A DNA stretch of 64,000 bases from Haloarcula pelagica (GCF_030127105.1 NZ_CP126162.1:310001-374000); one strand, 5' to 3'; shown: positions 53,528-62,891, numbered from the stretch's first letter. Made by a program: numbers and translations. The notes: generated by a model not told the origin, from the letters alone.

Positions 53528-54642
53528 CAGATCTCACCCATCCGTTGTTGCTTGCGCATCAGATAGAGGAAGTACGGGCCGCCGACCAGCCCAGTCACGA
53601 TCCCGACGGGAATCTGGACGGGGTTCAGCGCCAGCCGTGCGCCCACGTCGGCGCCGACCAGCAGCGCCGGTCCGACGAACACACAGCCGACGACGAGTTT
53701 CCGGTAGTCGCTGCCGACGATGTTGCGGACCACGTGCGGGACGATGAGACCGACGAAGCCGACGATCCCCGCCACGGCGATGCTGGCCGCGGCCGCCAGA
53801 ACGGCGACCCCAGAGAGGGCAAACCGCACCCGCTCGACGCTCATGCCGAGCGATTCGGCCGTGCTCTCCCCGAGCAACAGCAGGTTCAACTGACGGGCAC
53901 TGACCAGCGCCAGCAGCATGGCTACGGCGCTCCAGGGAAGCGCCATCCGCACTTGCTCCCAGCCGGTCCCCGTCAGTGATCCGGTCGTCCAGGCGATGGC
54001 CGACTGGACGACGCCGATGTCGTCGGCGAAGAAGAAAACGGCCGTCTGGAGGCTCCCGAAGACGGTCCCGACGATCACGCCGGCGAGCACCAGTCGGACC
54101 GGACTGGTCCCGTTCTTCCAGGCGATCGCGTAGACGACGAGGAAGGCGACGGCGCCACCGGCCGAGGCGATCAGCGGCAGGAACGCGCTCAACCCGGAGA
54201 AGACCACGAGCGTCAGCAGGATCGACAGCCCAGCACCCGAGGAGACGCCGAGGATGTACGGGCTCGCGAGTTCGTTCCGGGTGACCGCCTGGAATATCGC
54301 CCCCGAGACCGCGAGGTTCATCCCGACCAGTACGCCGACGAACACGCGGGGGAGCCGGATGTTCCAGACGACCAGGCTCCGCCTGCTCATCTCCGGCACT
54401 TCGCTGCCCAGCAGGAACGCCGCCCAGGCGTCCGCGTCGAAGAGCACGTTCGGGTTGAAGACGGCCTGCCAGGCGTCGAGAACCGTCATCGAGAACGCGC
54501 CGAAGCTCACCTGAACGAGCCCGCCGGCGACGACGACGGCGAGGCTGCCCAGACAGAGGCCGATCAGGGAGCCGTCGAACCAGCCCGACAGCTGTTCGCG
54601 CCGGCCGCTCGCGTCCGGACCGGACGCCGCTTCCGTCGCCAT
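53527..54642 (-). CDS. FecCD/BtuC-type ABC permease
   Basis: 371 residues from ATG 54642. About nine to ten helices; family blocks include IRLPRVFVGVLVGMNLAVSGAIFQAVTRNELASPYILGVSSGAGL near the middle and GIVGFVGLIVPHVVRNIVGSDYRKLV near the end. It is the membrane channel for siderophore, haem or cobalamin uptake, likely as a homodimer with the ATPase. The start is two bases after the stop of the upstream binding-protein gene. Confidence 0.94.
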   Translation of the reverse strand: MATEAASGPDASGRREQLSGWFDGSLIGLCLGSLAVVVAGGLVQVSFGAFSMTVLDAWQAVFNPNVLFDADAWAAFLLGSEVPEMSRRSLVVWNIRLPRVFVGVLVGMNLAVSGAIFQAVTRNELASPYILGVSSGAGLSILLTLVVFSGLSAFLPLIASAGGAVAFLVVYAIAWKNGTSPVRLVLAGVIVGTVFGSLQTAVFFFADDIGVVQSAIAWTTGSLTGTGWEQVRMALPWSAVAMLLALVSARQLNLLLLGESTAESLGMSVERVRFALSGVAVLAAAASIAVAGIVGFVGLIVPHVVRNIVGSDYRKLVVGCVFVGPALLVGADVGARLALNPVQIPVGIVTGLVGGPYFLYLMRKQQRMGEI

Positions 54643-54644
54643 TC

Positions 54645-55886
54645 CTAGAACGCCCCGGCGACGATGTCGGCGACCCGCTGGCGGTCGAACAGCCGCTCGG
54701 CCTCCGGAATCTCCGGATACGGCTCTCCCTGGGTGTAGCCCGGCCACTCGCCGAACCGGTCGGGGTACAGTTGCTTGGCGGTCATCTCGAGCTGGAAGAG
54801 GTTCATCAGCGGTCCCTGGACTGGCGTCCCCGATGGATAGAACCGGTCGGTCGTGACCGCGGTCAGGTCGCCGCCGACGGGGTCGGCCGCGACCGTCTCG
54901 CGGATGTCGGCCACGTCGTAGTAGGCGGCGATGCCGTACTGATGGAGGAACACGTCGGGATCGACCTCGAGCAGGGTCTCGTAGTCGTAGGTCGTCCCGA
55001 AGCCCGCGTCGGTCCCCGCGAAAGCGTCGGTCGCCCCCAGCGGCCGGGTGTGTGCGTTCCCGAAGCCCGGCGAGTTGAGTTTCGACGGGTAGAAGCTCCC
55101 CTCGACGAAGATACCCGAGGCGACCGTCGGTCGCTCGGACTCGGGCGGGAGCGACGACTGGATCTCGCCCACTAGCTCTTCCCGGACGGCGGCGAGTCGC
55201 TCGTAGCGGTCCGTCGCGCGAAACACTTCGGCCACCTTCTCCACGATCTCCCAGAGCGTGTAGTACTCGTAAGACCCGCGCCAGCCCTCCGGCGGGGCGC
55301 CGTGCGTTCGGCTGAACGTGTTTCCGAAGAACGGCGCGACGCCGTCGGTGATGTCCTCGATGTCCGATCGGTCCCACCCGTCGAAGGAGTCGAGCAGCGC
55401 CGGGTCCAGCAGATGCAGGTCGGAGTCGAGTTCGTACAGCAGTTCCTTGTCGACCTGAACGTCCCCCGAACCGGCGTTGAGCTGGGTCAGTTCAGTCGAG
55501 TCGAACGAGACGCCGTCGAGCCGCTCGTAGTACGCATCGAGGGTGTTTCCCCCGGTCTCGGCGTCGAACCCCAGCGAGTTCACGGCCCCGCTGTGCCCGT
55601 ATGCGACCGCTGCGTCGGCGTAGAGGAGACTGTACACCGCTACGTCCGTGGGGACCGATCCGAACTCGACGGTCCCGACCGGCGACATCGTTACGGCGTA
55701 GCCCTGTTCCGTCGACGCGGCCGACGCCGTCGCAGCCGCCGTCTCGTCGTCGGTCGACGCTGAGCCGTCCGGCGAGCCACTGCCACTCGAACAGCCCGCC
55801 ACCAGGCCCCCACCGATGAGTGCACCGCCGTATTTCACGTACTCTCTGCGCGTCGGAGTGGTCGATCCGTCCGGCTCTCGTTCCAT
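54645..55886 (-). CDS. ABC importer substrate-binding protein (iron-siderophore/cobalamin type)
   Basis: 413 residues. Signal RREYVKYGGALIGGGLVAGCSSG is nearly the same as in the paralogue at 51397, and the bodies share VEFGSVP, LLYELDSDLHLLDP and YETLLEVDPDVFLHQY. It is the first gene of the importer operon. The ATG follows a DtxR-like palindrome and a TTTTTATACC box, so it is expected to be strongly iron-regulated. Having two divergent binding proteins for one permease may widen the range of siderophores used. Confidence 0.9.
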   Translation of the reverse strand: MEREPDGSTTPTRREYVKYGGALIGGGLVAGCSSGSGSPDGSASTDDETAAATASAASTEQGYAVTMSPVGTVEFGSVPTDVAVYSLLYADAAVAYGHSGAVNSLGFDAETGGNTLDAYYERLDGVSFDSTELTQLNAGSGDVQVDKELLYELDSDLHLLDPALLDSFDGWDRSDIEDITDGVAPFFGNTFSRTHGAPPEGWRGSYEYYTLWEIVEKVAEVFRATDRYERLAAVREELVGEIQSSLPPESERPTVASGIFVEGSFYPSKLNSPGFGNAHTRPLGATDAFAGTDAGFGTTYDYETLLEVDPDVFLHQYGIAAYYDVADIRETVAADPVGGDLTAVTTDRFYPSGTPVQGPLMNLFQLEMTAKQLYPDRFGEWPGYTQGEPYPEIPEAERLFDRQRVADIVAGAF

Positions 55887-55890
55887 GGGT

Positions 55891-55904
55891 TTAGGCTAGC
55901 CTAA
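55891..55904. promoter_or_regulatory. DtxR/IdeR-like operator TTAGGCTAGCCTAA
   Basis: A perfect palindrome four bases before the ATG at 55886 and directly downstream (minus strand) of a TTTTTATACC TATA box at 55909-55918. Placement between box and start is what is expected for a repressor site. Confidence 0.8.
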
Positions 55905-55927
55905 TTGGTATAAAAACCTCTCGAACT

Positions 55928-55941
55928 TTAGGCCGACCGAA
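55928..55941. promoter_or_regulatory. Second DtxR-like site TTAGGCCGACCGAA
   Basis: One mismatch from the TTAGG/CCTAA arms, on the other side of the TATA box. It could be a second, weaker operator flanking the promoter. Confidence 0.45.
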
Positions 55942-56062
55942 TACGTGCTGGACGATCCCGAGGCCCCACACTCGGGACACATCCGCGGGCCGTCCGCGGG
56001 CGTTCGAGCGCGGCGCGGATCACACGTCCTCGCTGTCGACCGACCCGAGTCCCGGCGACGGC

Positions 56063-57184
56063 TCAGCGACCGGCCAGGCGGTCGTCGACTGCGGTGCGGA
56101 TTCGCTCGTGGAACCGGTCCACGGCGAACCGATCCGGGGGAAGCCGGGGTCGGGCGTCCGCTTCGATCGCCGCGACGAGTCGCTCTGTGGCCTCTGTGAC
56201 GGTCCCGAACAGGCGGTCCTCGGCGCCGTCGACCACGTCGCGTTGCCCGCCCGAGTCGTGGGCGAACGGTACCATACCCGCCGCGACGTACTCCGCCAGC
56301 GCCATCCCGAAGTGTTCGCCGCGCTTCGGGTTCAGCCCGTAGCGGTGGCTCCCCAGCAGCGCCTCCAGTCGAGTCCGCGGGACGGATCGCTCCAGGGTGA
56401 CGTGCTCGCGGGCCGCGACGGCGGCCTCGACGCGGTCGACGTATGACCGGTAGGCTTCGGCGGCCGACCCGACCAGGTGGAGGTGGAGGTCGTACCCGCG
56501 TTCCCTGACGCCGTCGACGGCCCGGATCGCGTCTAGCGTGCGGTTGTCCGGCGCGATGCGGCCGACGGTCACCACGCCACGCTCGCGGTCGGCCCAGGGC
56601 TCGCCGGGGATCGGATCGACCGGTGGATGGACGACGCTCGCGCCGCGGCCGTACCTGGCGACGACGTGGTCTGCCGTGTACGTCGAGTTCGCGAGCAGCG
56701 TCGCGTCCGCCGGGAGCCGCCGGTCGTCGAGGCCTGCCATCCGTGTCCAGACCCGATCGGCCACCCCGCCGCCGTGGACGCCGTCGGGGCCGGCCACGTG
56801 ACCGTTGAACTGGGGGAAGTGGACGTACTGCACCGACGGGACGGGGAGCGCGAACTCGTTTGCGGTGCTGACCGCGAGGTCGAACGCTGCGGCCCGCCGG
56901 CGGAACCACCGATCGAGCAGGACGCTCCGGAACGCCAGTTGGGGGCCGCGCCAGTCGTCCACCCGCGCGAGGAGCCGTGCCAGCGGACCGGTGCCGGGCA
57001 GCGTCTCGACGGTTACGGCCGCGTCGGTCCCGAACAGCTCGTTCAACGCCGACAGCGACGTTTCCGAGATCGTGAACAGCGTCACGTCGTGAGCGGCCTG
57101 GAGCGCCTCACAGACGTGGAGGCAGACGGCGTCCGCGCCGCCGTTGAAGTCGAGCGTGTTGTGCAGGACCGCCACCCGTGCCAT
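56063..57184 (-). CDS. Glycosyltransferase family 4
   Basis: 373 residues. RVAVLHNTLDFNGGADAVCLHVCEAL opens the protein with the GT4 GG loop. Then VQYVHFPQFN, LLANSTYTADHVVARYG, VVTVGRIAPDNRTLDAIRAVDG, and the donor site KRGEHFGMALAEYVAAGMVPFAHD with the EHFG...E pair. It is transcribed from a TTTTAGGCC box about 23 bases upstream, divergent from the pterin-like operon with only 73 bases between start codons. Confidence 0.9.
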   Translation of the reverse strand: MARVAVLHNTLDFNGGADAVCLHVCEALQAAHDVTLFTISETSLSALNELFGTDAAVTVETLPGTGPLARLLARVDDWRGPQLAFRSVLLDRWFRRRAAAFDLAVSTANEFALPVPSVQYVHFPQFNGHVAGPDGVHGGGVADRVWTRMAGLDDRRLPADATLLANSTYTADHVVARYGRGASVVHPPVDPIPGEPWADRERGVVTVGRIAPDNRTLDAIRAVDGVRERGYDLHLHLVGSAAEAYRSYVDRVEAAVAAREHVTLERSVPRTRLEALLGSHRYGLNPKRGEHFGMALAEYVAAGMVPFAHDSGGQRDVVDGAEDRLFGTVTEATERLVAAIEADARPRLPPDRFAVDRFHERIRTAVDDRLAGR

Positions 57185-57257
57185 ACTACGGTCTCGGAGC
57201 GAGCCGGCCTAAAACTGTAGGGACTGCGCTTTTTTGCTCGACGGCCCTGCAGTAGGT

Positions 57258-59002
57258 ATGGAATGTCTCGTCGTGGGCGCGGGATCGGTCGCCGGGAACT
57301 ACCTGCCCGAGTTGACCGACCGACCCGAACTCGCCGTCGCCGCCGTCTGTGACCGCGACGAGGACCGCGCACGGAAAGCCGCGGCGACTGTGGGGGGGCG
57401 AGCCTACGCCGACATCGAGACGGCGCTGGCCGCGGAGGCGGCACCGCTGGTCGTCAACCTCACCAGCCACGCCGCACACGCGCCGGTGACGCGGCAGGCG
57501 CTCGACGCGGGCCGTCACGTCTTCACGGAGAAGCCCTCGCGCTCGACGCCGCGACGGCCGACGCGCTCGTCGCGCTCGCGGCCGAGCGAGGCCTCGGGCT
57601 GGGGTGTGCGCCGACGAATCCGGGGAACCCGGGCCAACGGCGGGCCGCACAGTTGCTCGCGGACGGTCGGGCGGGTCGGGTCCGGGTCGCCGACGCGACG
57701 GCGCACGTCGGCCGCGTCACCGAGTGGCACGACCGGCCAGCGTCGTTTCTCGCGGTCGGTCCGCTGTACGACGGCGCGGTCTACCCGCTGACCCTGTTGG
57801 TCGCCTGGTTCGGCCCGTTCGAGACAATCGTCAGTGCCGACACGTCCCGGCCATGGCCCGACCGCGAGCGGCAGCGACCGGACGCGCCGACCCACGTCGA
57901 GGCCGTCCTCGAACACCGCGACGGGCCGCGGGTCCAGTTGACGGCGAGCCTCTACGCGCCACACCGGGCGCGGGAGTTCTACGGCCTCGAACTCCACGGC
58001 GACGACGGCTCGCTGTACGTCGACGACACCGGCGCGCAGGCCGACGGCGACGACCGGGTCCAGTTCGGTCGCGTCGGCCGGGAGTACACACCCGTCCCGC
58101 CGACGACCCCGGCGCCGTCCGGCACGTACGCCGACGGTCCGGCCGACCTCGCCGGCTCGATCCGCCGCGGCGAGGCCGACCGGAGTACCGCCCGGCGCGG
58201 CGCCCACGTCGTCGCCGTCTGTGAGGCCATCGAGCGCGTCGCCGAGACGGGGGACGCGGTCCACCTCGACGGCGGTGGCGTCGACCGCGACCGGCCGGCG
58301 CCACCCACGTTTCGGCTCTCAGACACGCCGACCGGGCGGGCCAGCCTCCGACTGCCGCCCGTCGGCGCACTCGTCCGCGACCGGACGGCGGCCGACCCCG
58401 CCGCGCTACTGGACAGCGGCTCTCGACTGCTCGTCGTCGAGCCGTCGGGTGCGGCGGCCGCCGGGTCGGCACTGACCGCGCCCGGGACGGCCGACTGGGA
58501 CTCGCTCCATCTCGCCGGCCTCGTCCCCGCCCAGCGAGCGGTCGACCGCAGTATCGACCGCCTCACCACTGCGCTCGGCGACCCGCTCGACTCCGTGCTG
58601 GTCCGGAAGCCGACGGCCGACCGGCTGGCAGCCGCGACGAGGCTGTGTGACGACGGACGGGTCCGTGCCGTCGGCCCCGTCCTGGCGTCGCCGTCCGACA
58701 CCGCCGACGACGAATCCCTCGTGGGAGTGACCGAGCCGCCGGATTCGACGGCGCTGTCGGCCCACCACCGATCCGGGACCCGGGTCATGGCGGTGCTCGA
58801 CGACCCGACCGACCTCGTCGACGACCGCGCCCGTGCGCTTGCGGATCGGCTCGACTGCGCACCGCTGCGAGCGGCGGTCGCCCAGGCGGTCGAGCGGGGC
58901 GTCGTCCCGGTCGTCGGGACCGACTTCGAGACGGCGCTCGCCGGTGCTGGGACGACGCTGCTGGCCGGCGACGAGCGGGCGAGGGAGGCGACATCGGAAT
59001 GA
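57258..59002 (+). pseudogene. Gfo/Idh/MocA oxidoreductase with -1 frameshift, extra C-terminal domain
   Basis: The N-terminal frame encodes MECLVVGAGSVAGNYLPEL through HVFTEKP, the Rossmann site and EKP motif. The reading then breaks at the CCC at 57534-57536; inserting one C restores EKP followed by LALDAATADALVALAAERGL, and the rest is open to 59002. The repaired protein would be about 581 residues, roughly 350 of Gfo/Idh/MocA fold plus ~230 of unknown type ending at ERAREATSE. It could be a sequencing error, a recent loss or a phase-variable gene. Its 3' end overlaps the next start (ATGA), which suggests the operon is still used. Confidence 0.8.
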
Positions 59003-59772
59003 GTCACGACGGCGGAACTGCGATCGGCGAACGGCGGCGGGCTATCGAGGGGCTCGCACTCGGCGCCGTCGCGCTGGCCGCCGTCGGATCGGGTTACCGG
59101 TGGGTCGCCGGCGCGACGATGCCCGAGACGGCGCGGCTGTGGCTCGGGCCGACGGCCGTCGTCGTCGCCTTCCTCGCCGCCTTCCTCTGGCGCCACCGCG
59201 ACGAAACACGGACCGCCGACGGGATGGCGATGGAGTCGTTCGGAGTCGCAAACGCCGTCACCGTCGCTCGCGGCGTCCTGATCGGCGGTGTCGCCGGCTT
59301 CCTCCTCCTCGACCCGCGAGGGCCGTACGTCTGGCTCCCTGCGGTCGGGTACGGCGTCGCGGTCGTCCTCGACAGCGTGGACGGGGCGGTCGCACGCTCG
59401 CTGGGCACCGAGTCGCGCCTGGGCGCCCGACTCGACATGGCGGTCGACACCACCGGCTTCCTCGTGGCCCCGCTCGTCGCCGTCGCCTGGGGCTGGCTGC
59501 CGGTCTGGTACCTCTCGCTGTCGGCCGCCCGGTACTGCTACCGCGCGGGCTGTCGGCTGTATCGCGCTCGCGGCGGGACGGTCGGCTCGCTCCCGCCGAG
59601 CCGGCTCCGCCGGCCGCTGTCGGGGCTCCAGATGGGCTTTCTCACACTCGCGCTCGTCCCCGTCGTCCCGACCGGGGTCGTCGCCGCCGCCGCGCCGTTC
59701 GTCCTCGTCCCGTCCCTGGCCGTGTTCGCCCGGGACTTCCTCGCGGTCACCGTCCTGGCAACCGAAGAATGA
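58999..59772 (+). CDS. CDP-alcohol phosphatidyltransferase family protein
   Basis: 257 residues with six or so helices. The diagnostic CDP-alcohol motif is VLDSVDGAVARSLGTESRLGARLDMAVDTTGF (D-x2-DG-x2-AR-x8-G-x3-D-x3-D). It should move a phosphoalcohol from a CDP carrier onto an acceptor in the membrane, as in phospholipid or inositol-lipid synthesis. In this operon it may load a polar head group that the neighbouring enzymes modify. Confidence 0.9.
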   Translation: MSHDGGTAIGERRRAIEGLALGAVALAAVGSGYRWVAGATMPETARLWLGPTAVVVAFLAAFLWRHRDETRTADGMAMESFGVANAVTVARGVLIGGVAGFLLLDPRGPYVWLPAVGYGVAVVLDSVDGAVARSLGTESRLGARLDMAVDTTGFLVAPLVAVAWGWLPVWYLSLSAARYCYRAGCRLYRARGGTVGSLPPSRLRRPLSGLQMGFLTLALVPVVPTGVVAAAAPFVLVPSLAVFARDFLAVTVLATEE

Positions 59773-59797
59773 AACGGCTGGGAGCCAACAGTACCAT

Positions 59798-60580
59798 GTG
59801 ACAGAGCGTCCAGACCCCGTCGTACAGTTCTCGCTCGTGCAGTTGGACGACTACGGGCCGTGGACCGTGACACCGGAGCCACGCCCCGAGCCCGCGTTGC
59901 AGGCGTTGCAGTCCCGCCTCTATGCCGACCTCGCCGACTTCGTCGGCAGCCGCGAGGGCTACGTGTTCCCGGGCAGGTACGACAACCTGCTCGCCGTGAC
60001 CAACCACGTCACGCCCGATGAACACCGGCGGTTCCAGGAACGTGTGCGGAACCGCTACCCCGTGACGGCGAGCGTCGGGATCGGGACGGGGGAGACGCCG
60101 ATCGACGCGCTCGGCGCCGCGAGCGACGCCTTGCAGGACACCGGGAGCGCACAGGACGCCGACCGGACCGAGCAACTGGCGGTCGCCAGGGGGGGCACGC
60201 CGACCGGTCCGATCACCGTCGCACACTTCGATGTCGTCGACGCGACCGGCCGCTACACGGACGACGAACACGCCTTCGACACCGAGCGCCGGATCCGCCG
60301 GGCGGCGCTCGCACTCGGGGACGAACTCCGTCCCCACGGCGGCGTCACGGCCTTCGTCGGCGGCGACAACGCTATCTCGGTCTGTCCGGCCCTCCCGATG
60401 GACACCTACGACGACGTGCTCGCGGCCGTCCGGGAGGCGACCGGCGTCGAGATGCGCGTCGGCGTCGGGACCGGTGGGACGGCACAGGTGGCCGGTCAGG
60501 GGGCAAAGGAAGCGCTCGAAAGCGGCCGGGCGACGGGCGAGTGGGTGACGACCGCGGCCGACGCAAACGCCGATGACTGA
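59798..60580 (+). CDS. arfA: GTP cyclohydrolase III (ArfA)
   Basis: 260 residues from GTG 59798, 25 bases after the upstream stop. It starts TERPDPVVQFSLVQLDDYGPWTVTPEPRPE, the typical GCH III opening, with YVFPGRYDNLLAVTN and VTASVGIGTGETPIDAL as the first ferredoxin-like half and VTAFVGGDNAISVCPALP and MRVGVGTGGTAQVAGQGAKEAL as the second. The enzyme converts GTP to the formamidopyrimidine FAPy product that starts archaeal riboflavin and F420 synthesis. Confidence 0.9.
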   Translation: MTERPDPVVQFSLVQLDDYGPWTVTPEPRPEPALQALQSRLYADLADFVGSREGYVFPGRYDNLLAVTNHVTPDEHRRFQERVRNRYPVTASVGIGTGETPIDALGAASDALQDTGSAQDADRTEQLAVARGGTPTGPITVAHFDVVDATGRYTDDEHAFDTERRIRRAALALGDELRPHGGVTAFVGGDNAISVCPALPMDTYDDVLAAVREATGVEMRVGVGTGGTAQVAGQGAKEALESGRATGEWVTTAADANADD

Positions 60581-61601
60581 CACCGCCCGGACACTCTACT
60601 TCGACCGCCCCGGCTCCGTCAGCGTCCGCGAGCGGCGCCGACCGGCCCCCGACGCCGACGAGGTACTGGTCGAGACGACCGTCTCTGGGGTGAGTCCCGG
60701 CACCGAACTCCTTGTGTACAACGGCGAGGTCCCCGAGGAGATGGCCGTCGACGAGACGATAGATACCTTCGAAGGTACTTTCGAGTACCCGATCACGTAC
60801 GGCTACGCTGCCGTCGGACGTGTCGTCGAAACCGGAGCCGAGATCGACCCGTCGTGGCGGGGACGGACCGTCTTCGCGTTTAACCCCCACGAGAGCCACT
60901 TCTGTGCCCCGCCCGACGCCCTCTACGAGGTCCCGGCGGGGATGGAGCCGGCGACCGCGACGCTGTTCCCGACGGCCGAGACGGCCGTGAACTTCGTCCT
61001 CGACGGTGCTCCACGCGTCGGCGAGCGCGCCGTCGTCTTCGGTGCCGGCCCCATCGGGCTCGCGACGACTGCGGTCCTGTCGTCGTTCCCGCTTTCCTCC
61101 CTGACCGTCGTCGACCCCGTGGAGGCGCGCCGCGACCTCGCGTCGGCGCTGGGTGCGACCGAGACCGCCACGCCGGAGGGGATCGAGGAGACGACCGGTC
61201 CCGCGGGACCGGGTCCTGCGGGGTTCGATCTCGCGGTCGAGGCGTCGGGCAACCCCGTGGCGCTCGACGCGGCCATCGAACAGGTGGGGTACGACGGCCG
61301 CGTCGTCGTCGGCTCCTGGTACGGAACGAAACCGGCGGAACTGGACCTCGGCGGTCACTTCCACCGCGGCCGCGTCGACCTGCTGTCGAGCCAGGTGAGC
61401 ACGCTCTCGCCGGAGCTGCGGGGCCGCTGGAGCAAAGCCCGCCGGATGGATCGGGCCGTCGAGACCGTGCGACACCACGACCTCGATCGGTTGATCTCCC
61501 ACCGGATCCCGTTCGCGGACGCACCGATCGCCTACGAGATGCTGGCCGCCGAACGGGACGTGTTGAGTACCGTCTTCACCTACGGCGAACAGGGGAATTA
61601 A
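60573..61601 (+). CDS. Medium-chain zinc-type dehydrogenase
   Basis: 342 residues. PDADEVLVETTVSGVSPGTELLVYNG and ITYGYAAVGRVVETG come first, then the Rossmann site AVVFGAGPIGLATTAVL and the C-terminal VVVGSWYGTKPAELDLGGHFHRGRVDLLSSQ. The catalytic Cys-His-Glu set of classical alcohol dehydrogenases is not obvious, so it may be a zinc-poor MDR reductase of the BchC-like kind. It overlaps arfA by eight bases, so it probably acts on a product of the same pathway. Confidence 0.85.
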   Translation: MTDTARTLYFDRPGSVSVRERRRPAPDADEVLVETTVSGVSPGTELLVYNGEVPEEMAVDETIDTFEGTFEYPITYGYAAVGRVVETGAEIDPSWRGRTVFAFNPHESHFCAPPDALYEVPAGMEPATATLFPTAETAVNFVLDGAPRVGERAVVFGAGPIGLATTAVLSSFPLSSLTVVDPVEARRDLASALGATETATPEGIEETTGPAGPGPAGFDLAVEASGNPVALDAAIEQVGYDGRVVVGSWYGTKPAELDLGGHFHRGRVDLLSSQVSTLSPELRGRWSKARRMDRAVETVRHHDLDRLISHRIPFADAPIAYEMLAAERDVLSTVFTYGEQGN

Positions 61602-61626
61602 GCCGGTCCCTCCCTACCCGACGGCT

Positions 61627-62001
61627 ATGTACGAACTGTCCGTCTCCCGCGATTTCGTGGCCCAGCACTTCCTGACGGTGCCGGACCCCGGGCCGGAGGG
61701 GGAAGTCCACAGCCACCACTACGAGGCCGACGTGCGCTTCGCCGGCCCGGAACTGGGTCAGTACGGCTACCTCCTCGACATCGACGACGTTGAGGCGGTC
61801 CTCGACGGCCTCGCCGACCGGTACCGGGACGAACTGCTGAACGATATCCCTGCCTTCGAAGGCAACCCGAGCGTCGAGCGGTTCGCACGCGTGTTCGCCG
61901 ACGAGGTCGCCGCCCGCCTCGACACCACGACACCGGAACGGCTCACGGTCCGGATGTGGGAGGACGACGTGGCCTGGGCCAGCTACGAACGGTCGCTGTG
62001 A
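61627..62001 (+). CDS. 6-pyruvoyl-tetrahydropterin synthase (PTPS/QueD) homologue
   Basis: 124 residues, the family size. Zinc ligands are visible as FVAQHF near residue 15 and VHSHHYEADV near residue 30; LNDIPAFEGNPSVERFARV corresponds to the pterin-binding segment with its Asn-Pro-Thr/Ser-Glu core; RMWEDDVAWASYE gives the C-terminal Glu. PTPS acts on dihydroneopterin triphosphate, which GCH III does not make, so either a pterin is supplied from elsewhere or this homologue uses a new substrate. Confidence 0.88.
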   Translation: MYELSVSRDFVAQHFLTVPDPGPEGEVHSHHYEADVRFAGPELGQYGYLLDIDDVEAVLDGLADRYRDELLNDIPAFEGNPSVERFARVFADEVAARLDTTTPERLTVRMWEDDVAWASYERSL

Positions 62002-62003
62002 CG

Positions 62004-62849
62004 ATGGACCACGCACAGGCCCGCTATCTCGAAGCCAAGCGGACCGTCGACGAGCGCGCGCTCGACCGGCTGGTCCGGGACGAACTGCTCGACCGGCTCC
62101 CGCCTTCACCGTCGGTCGTGGAGTTCGCTGCCGGGACCGGCGTGACGGTCCCGCGCCTGCTGGAGTGGGGCGTCGAGCCGTCCTCCTACGTCGGTATCGA
62201 GCAGGACGCCGACCTCGTCGACTACGCCTGCGAGACCCGCGCCCTGGACCTCGACGAGCGCGGCTATCCGGTCACAGGGACCGACGAGGGGTTCTCGGTC
62301 GGAGCCGACGAAGCCGTCGACGTGCGGTTCGTCGCCGGCGACGCGACCGCCGTCGCGGACGGGGACGCCGACCTCGTGGTCGCCCAGGCGTTCGCCGACC
62401 TTGTCGACCACGGAACCCTGCTGGACGCGCTCGACCGCGCCGTCGGGGACGACGGGCTGGCCTATCTCCCGATCACTTTCGACGGCGGGACGCTGTTCCA
62501 GCCCGACCACCCCGCCGACGACCGGATCGAGCGGGCGTATCACGACAGTATCGCCGAGCGGCCGGGCCGGGACCCACGGACCGGTCGCCACCTGCTGGAC
62601 CGGTTCCGAACGGCGACGGGGGAGTTACTCGCCGTCGGGGGTTCGGACTGGATCGTTCGCCCCCGCGACGACGGCTACCCGGCCGACGAGCGGTACTTCC
62701 TGAGCTGTCTCCTCGATTTCGTCGCCGACGCTCTCGACGGGCGCTCCGTCGACGGAACCGGAGACTGGCTCTCGAGCCGCCGACAGCAACTCGCCGACGG
62801 GAAGCTCACGTACGTCGCTCACCAGTACGACCTGCTGTACGCACCGTAG
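62004..62849 (+). CDS. Class I SAM-dependent methyltransferase
   Basis: 281 residues from ATG 62004, two bases after the PTPS stop. VVEFAAGTGVTVPRLLEWGVEPSSYVGIEQDADLV is a motif I variant and ADLVVAQAFADLVDHGTLLDAL follows; the end YPADERYFLSCLLDF and YVAHQYDLLY is unusual. It should methylate the product of the operon. It closes the operon. Confidence 0.85.
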   Translation: MDHAQARYLEAKRTVDERALDRLVRDELLDRLPPSPSVVEFAAGTGVTVPRLLEWGVEPSSYVGIEQDADLVDYACETRALDLDERGYPVTGTDEGFSVGADEAVDVRFVAGDATAVADGDADLVVAQAFADLVDHGTLLDALDRAVGDDGLAYLPITFDGGTLFQPDHPADDRIERAYHDSIAERPGRDPRTGRHLLDRFRTATGELLAVGGSDWIVRPRDDGYPADERYFLSCLLDFVADALDGRSVDGTGDWLSSRRQQLADGKLTYVAHQYDLLYAP

Positions 62850-62891
62850 CACAGGAAGAACCGGGCAGTCACGGCTTGGGCCGCGGGCACC

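Noticed and set aside
53527-55377. Long N-terminal extension of the permease ORF
   Set aside because: The first 245 codons are Arg-rich antisense-like text over the binding-protein gene; the permease starts at 54642.
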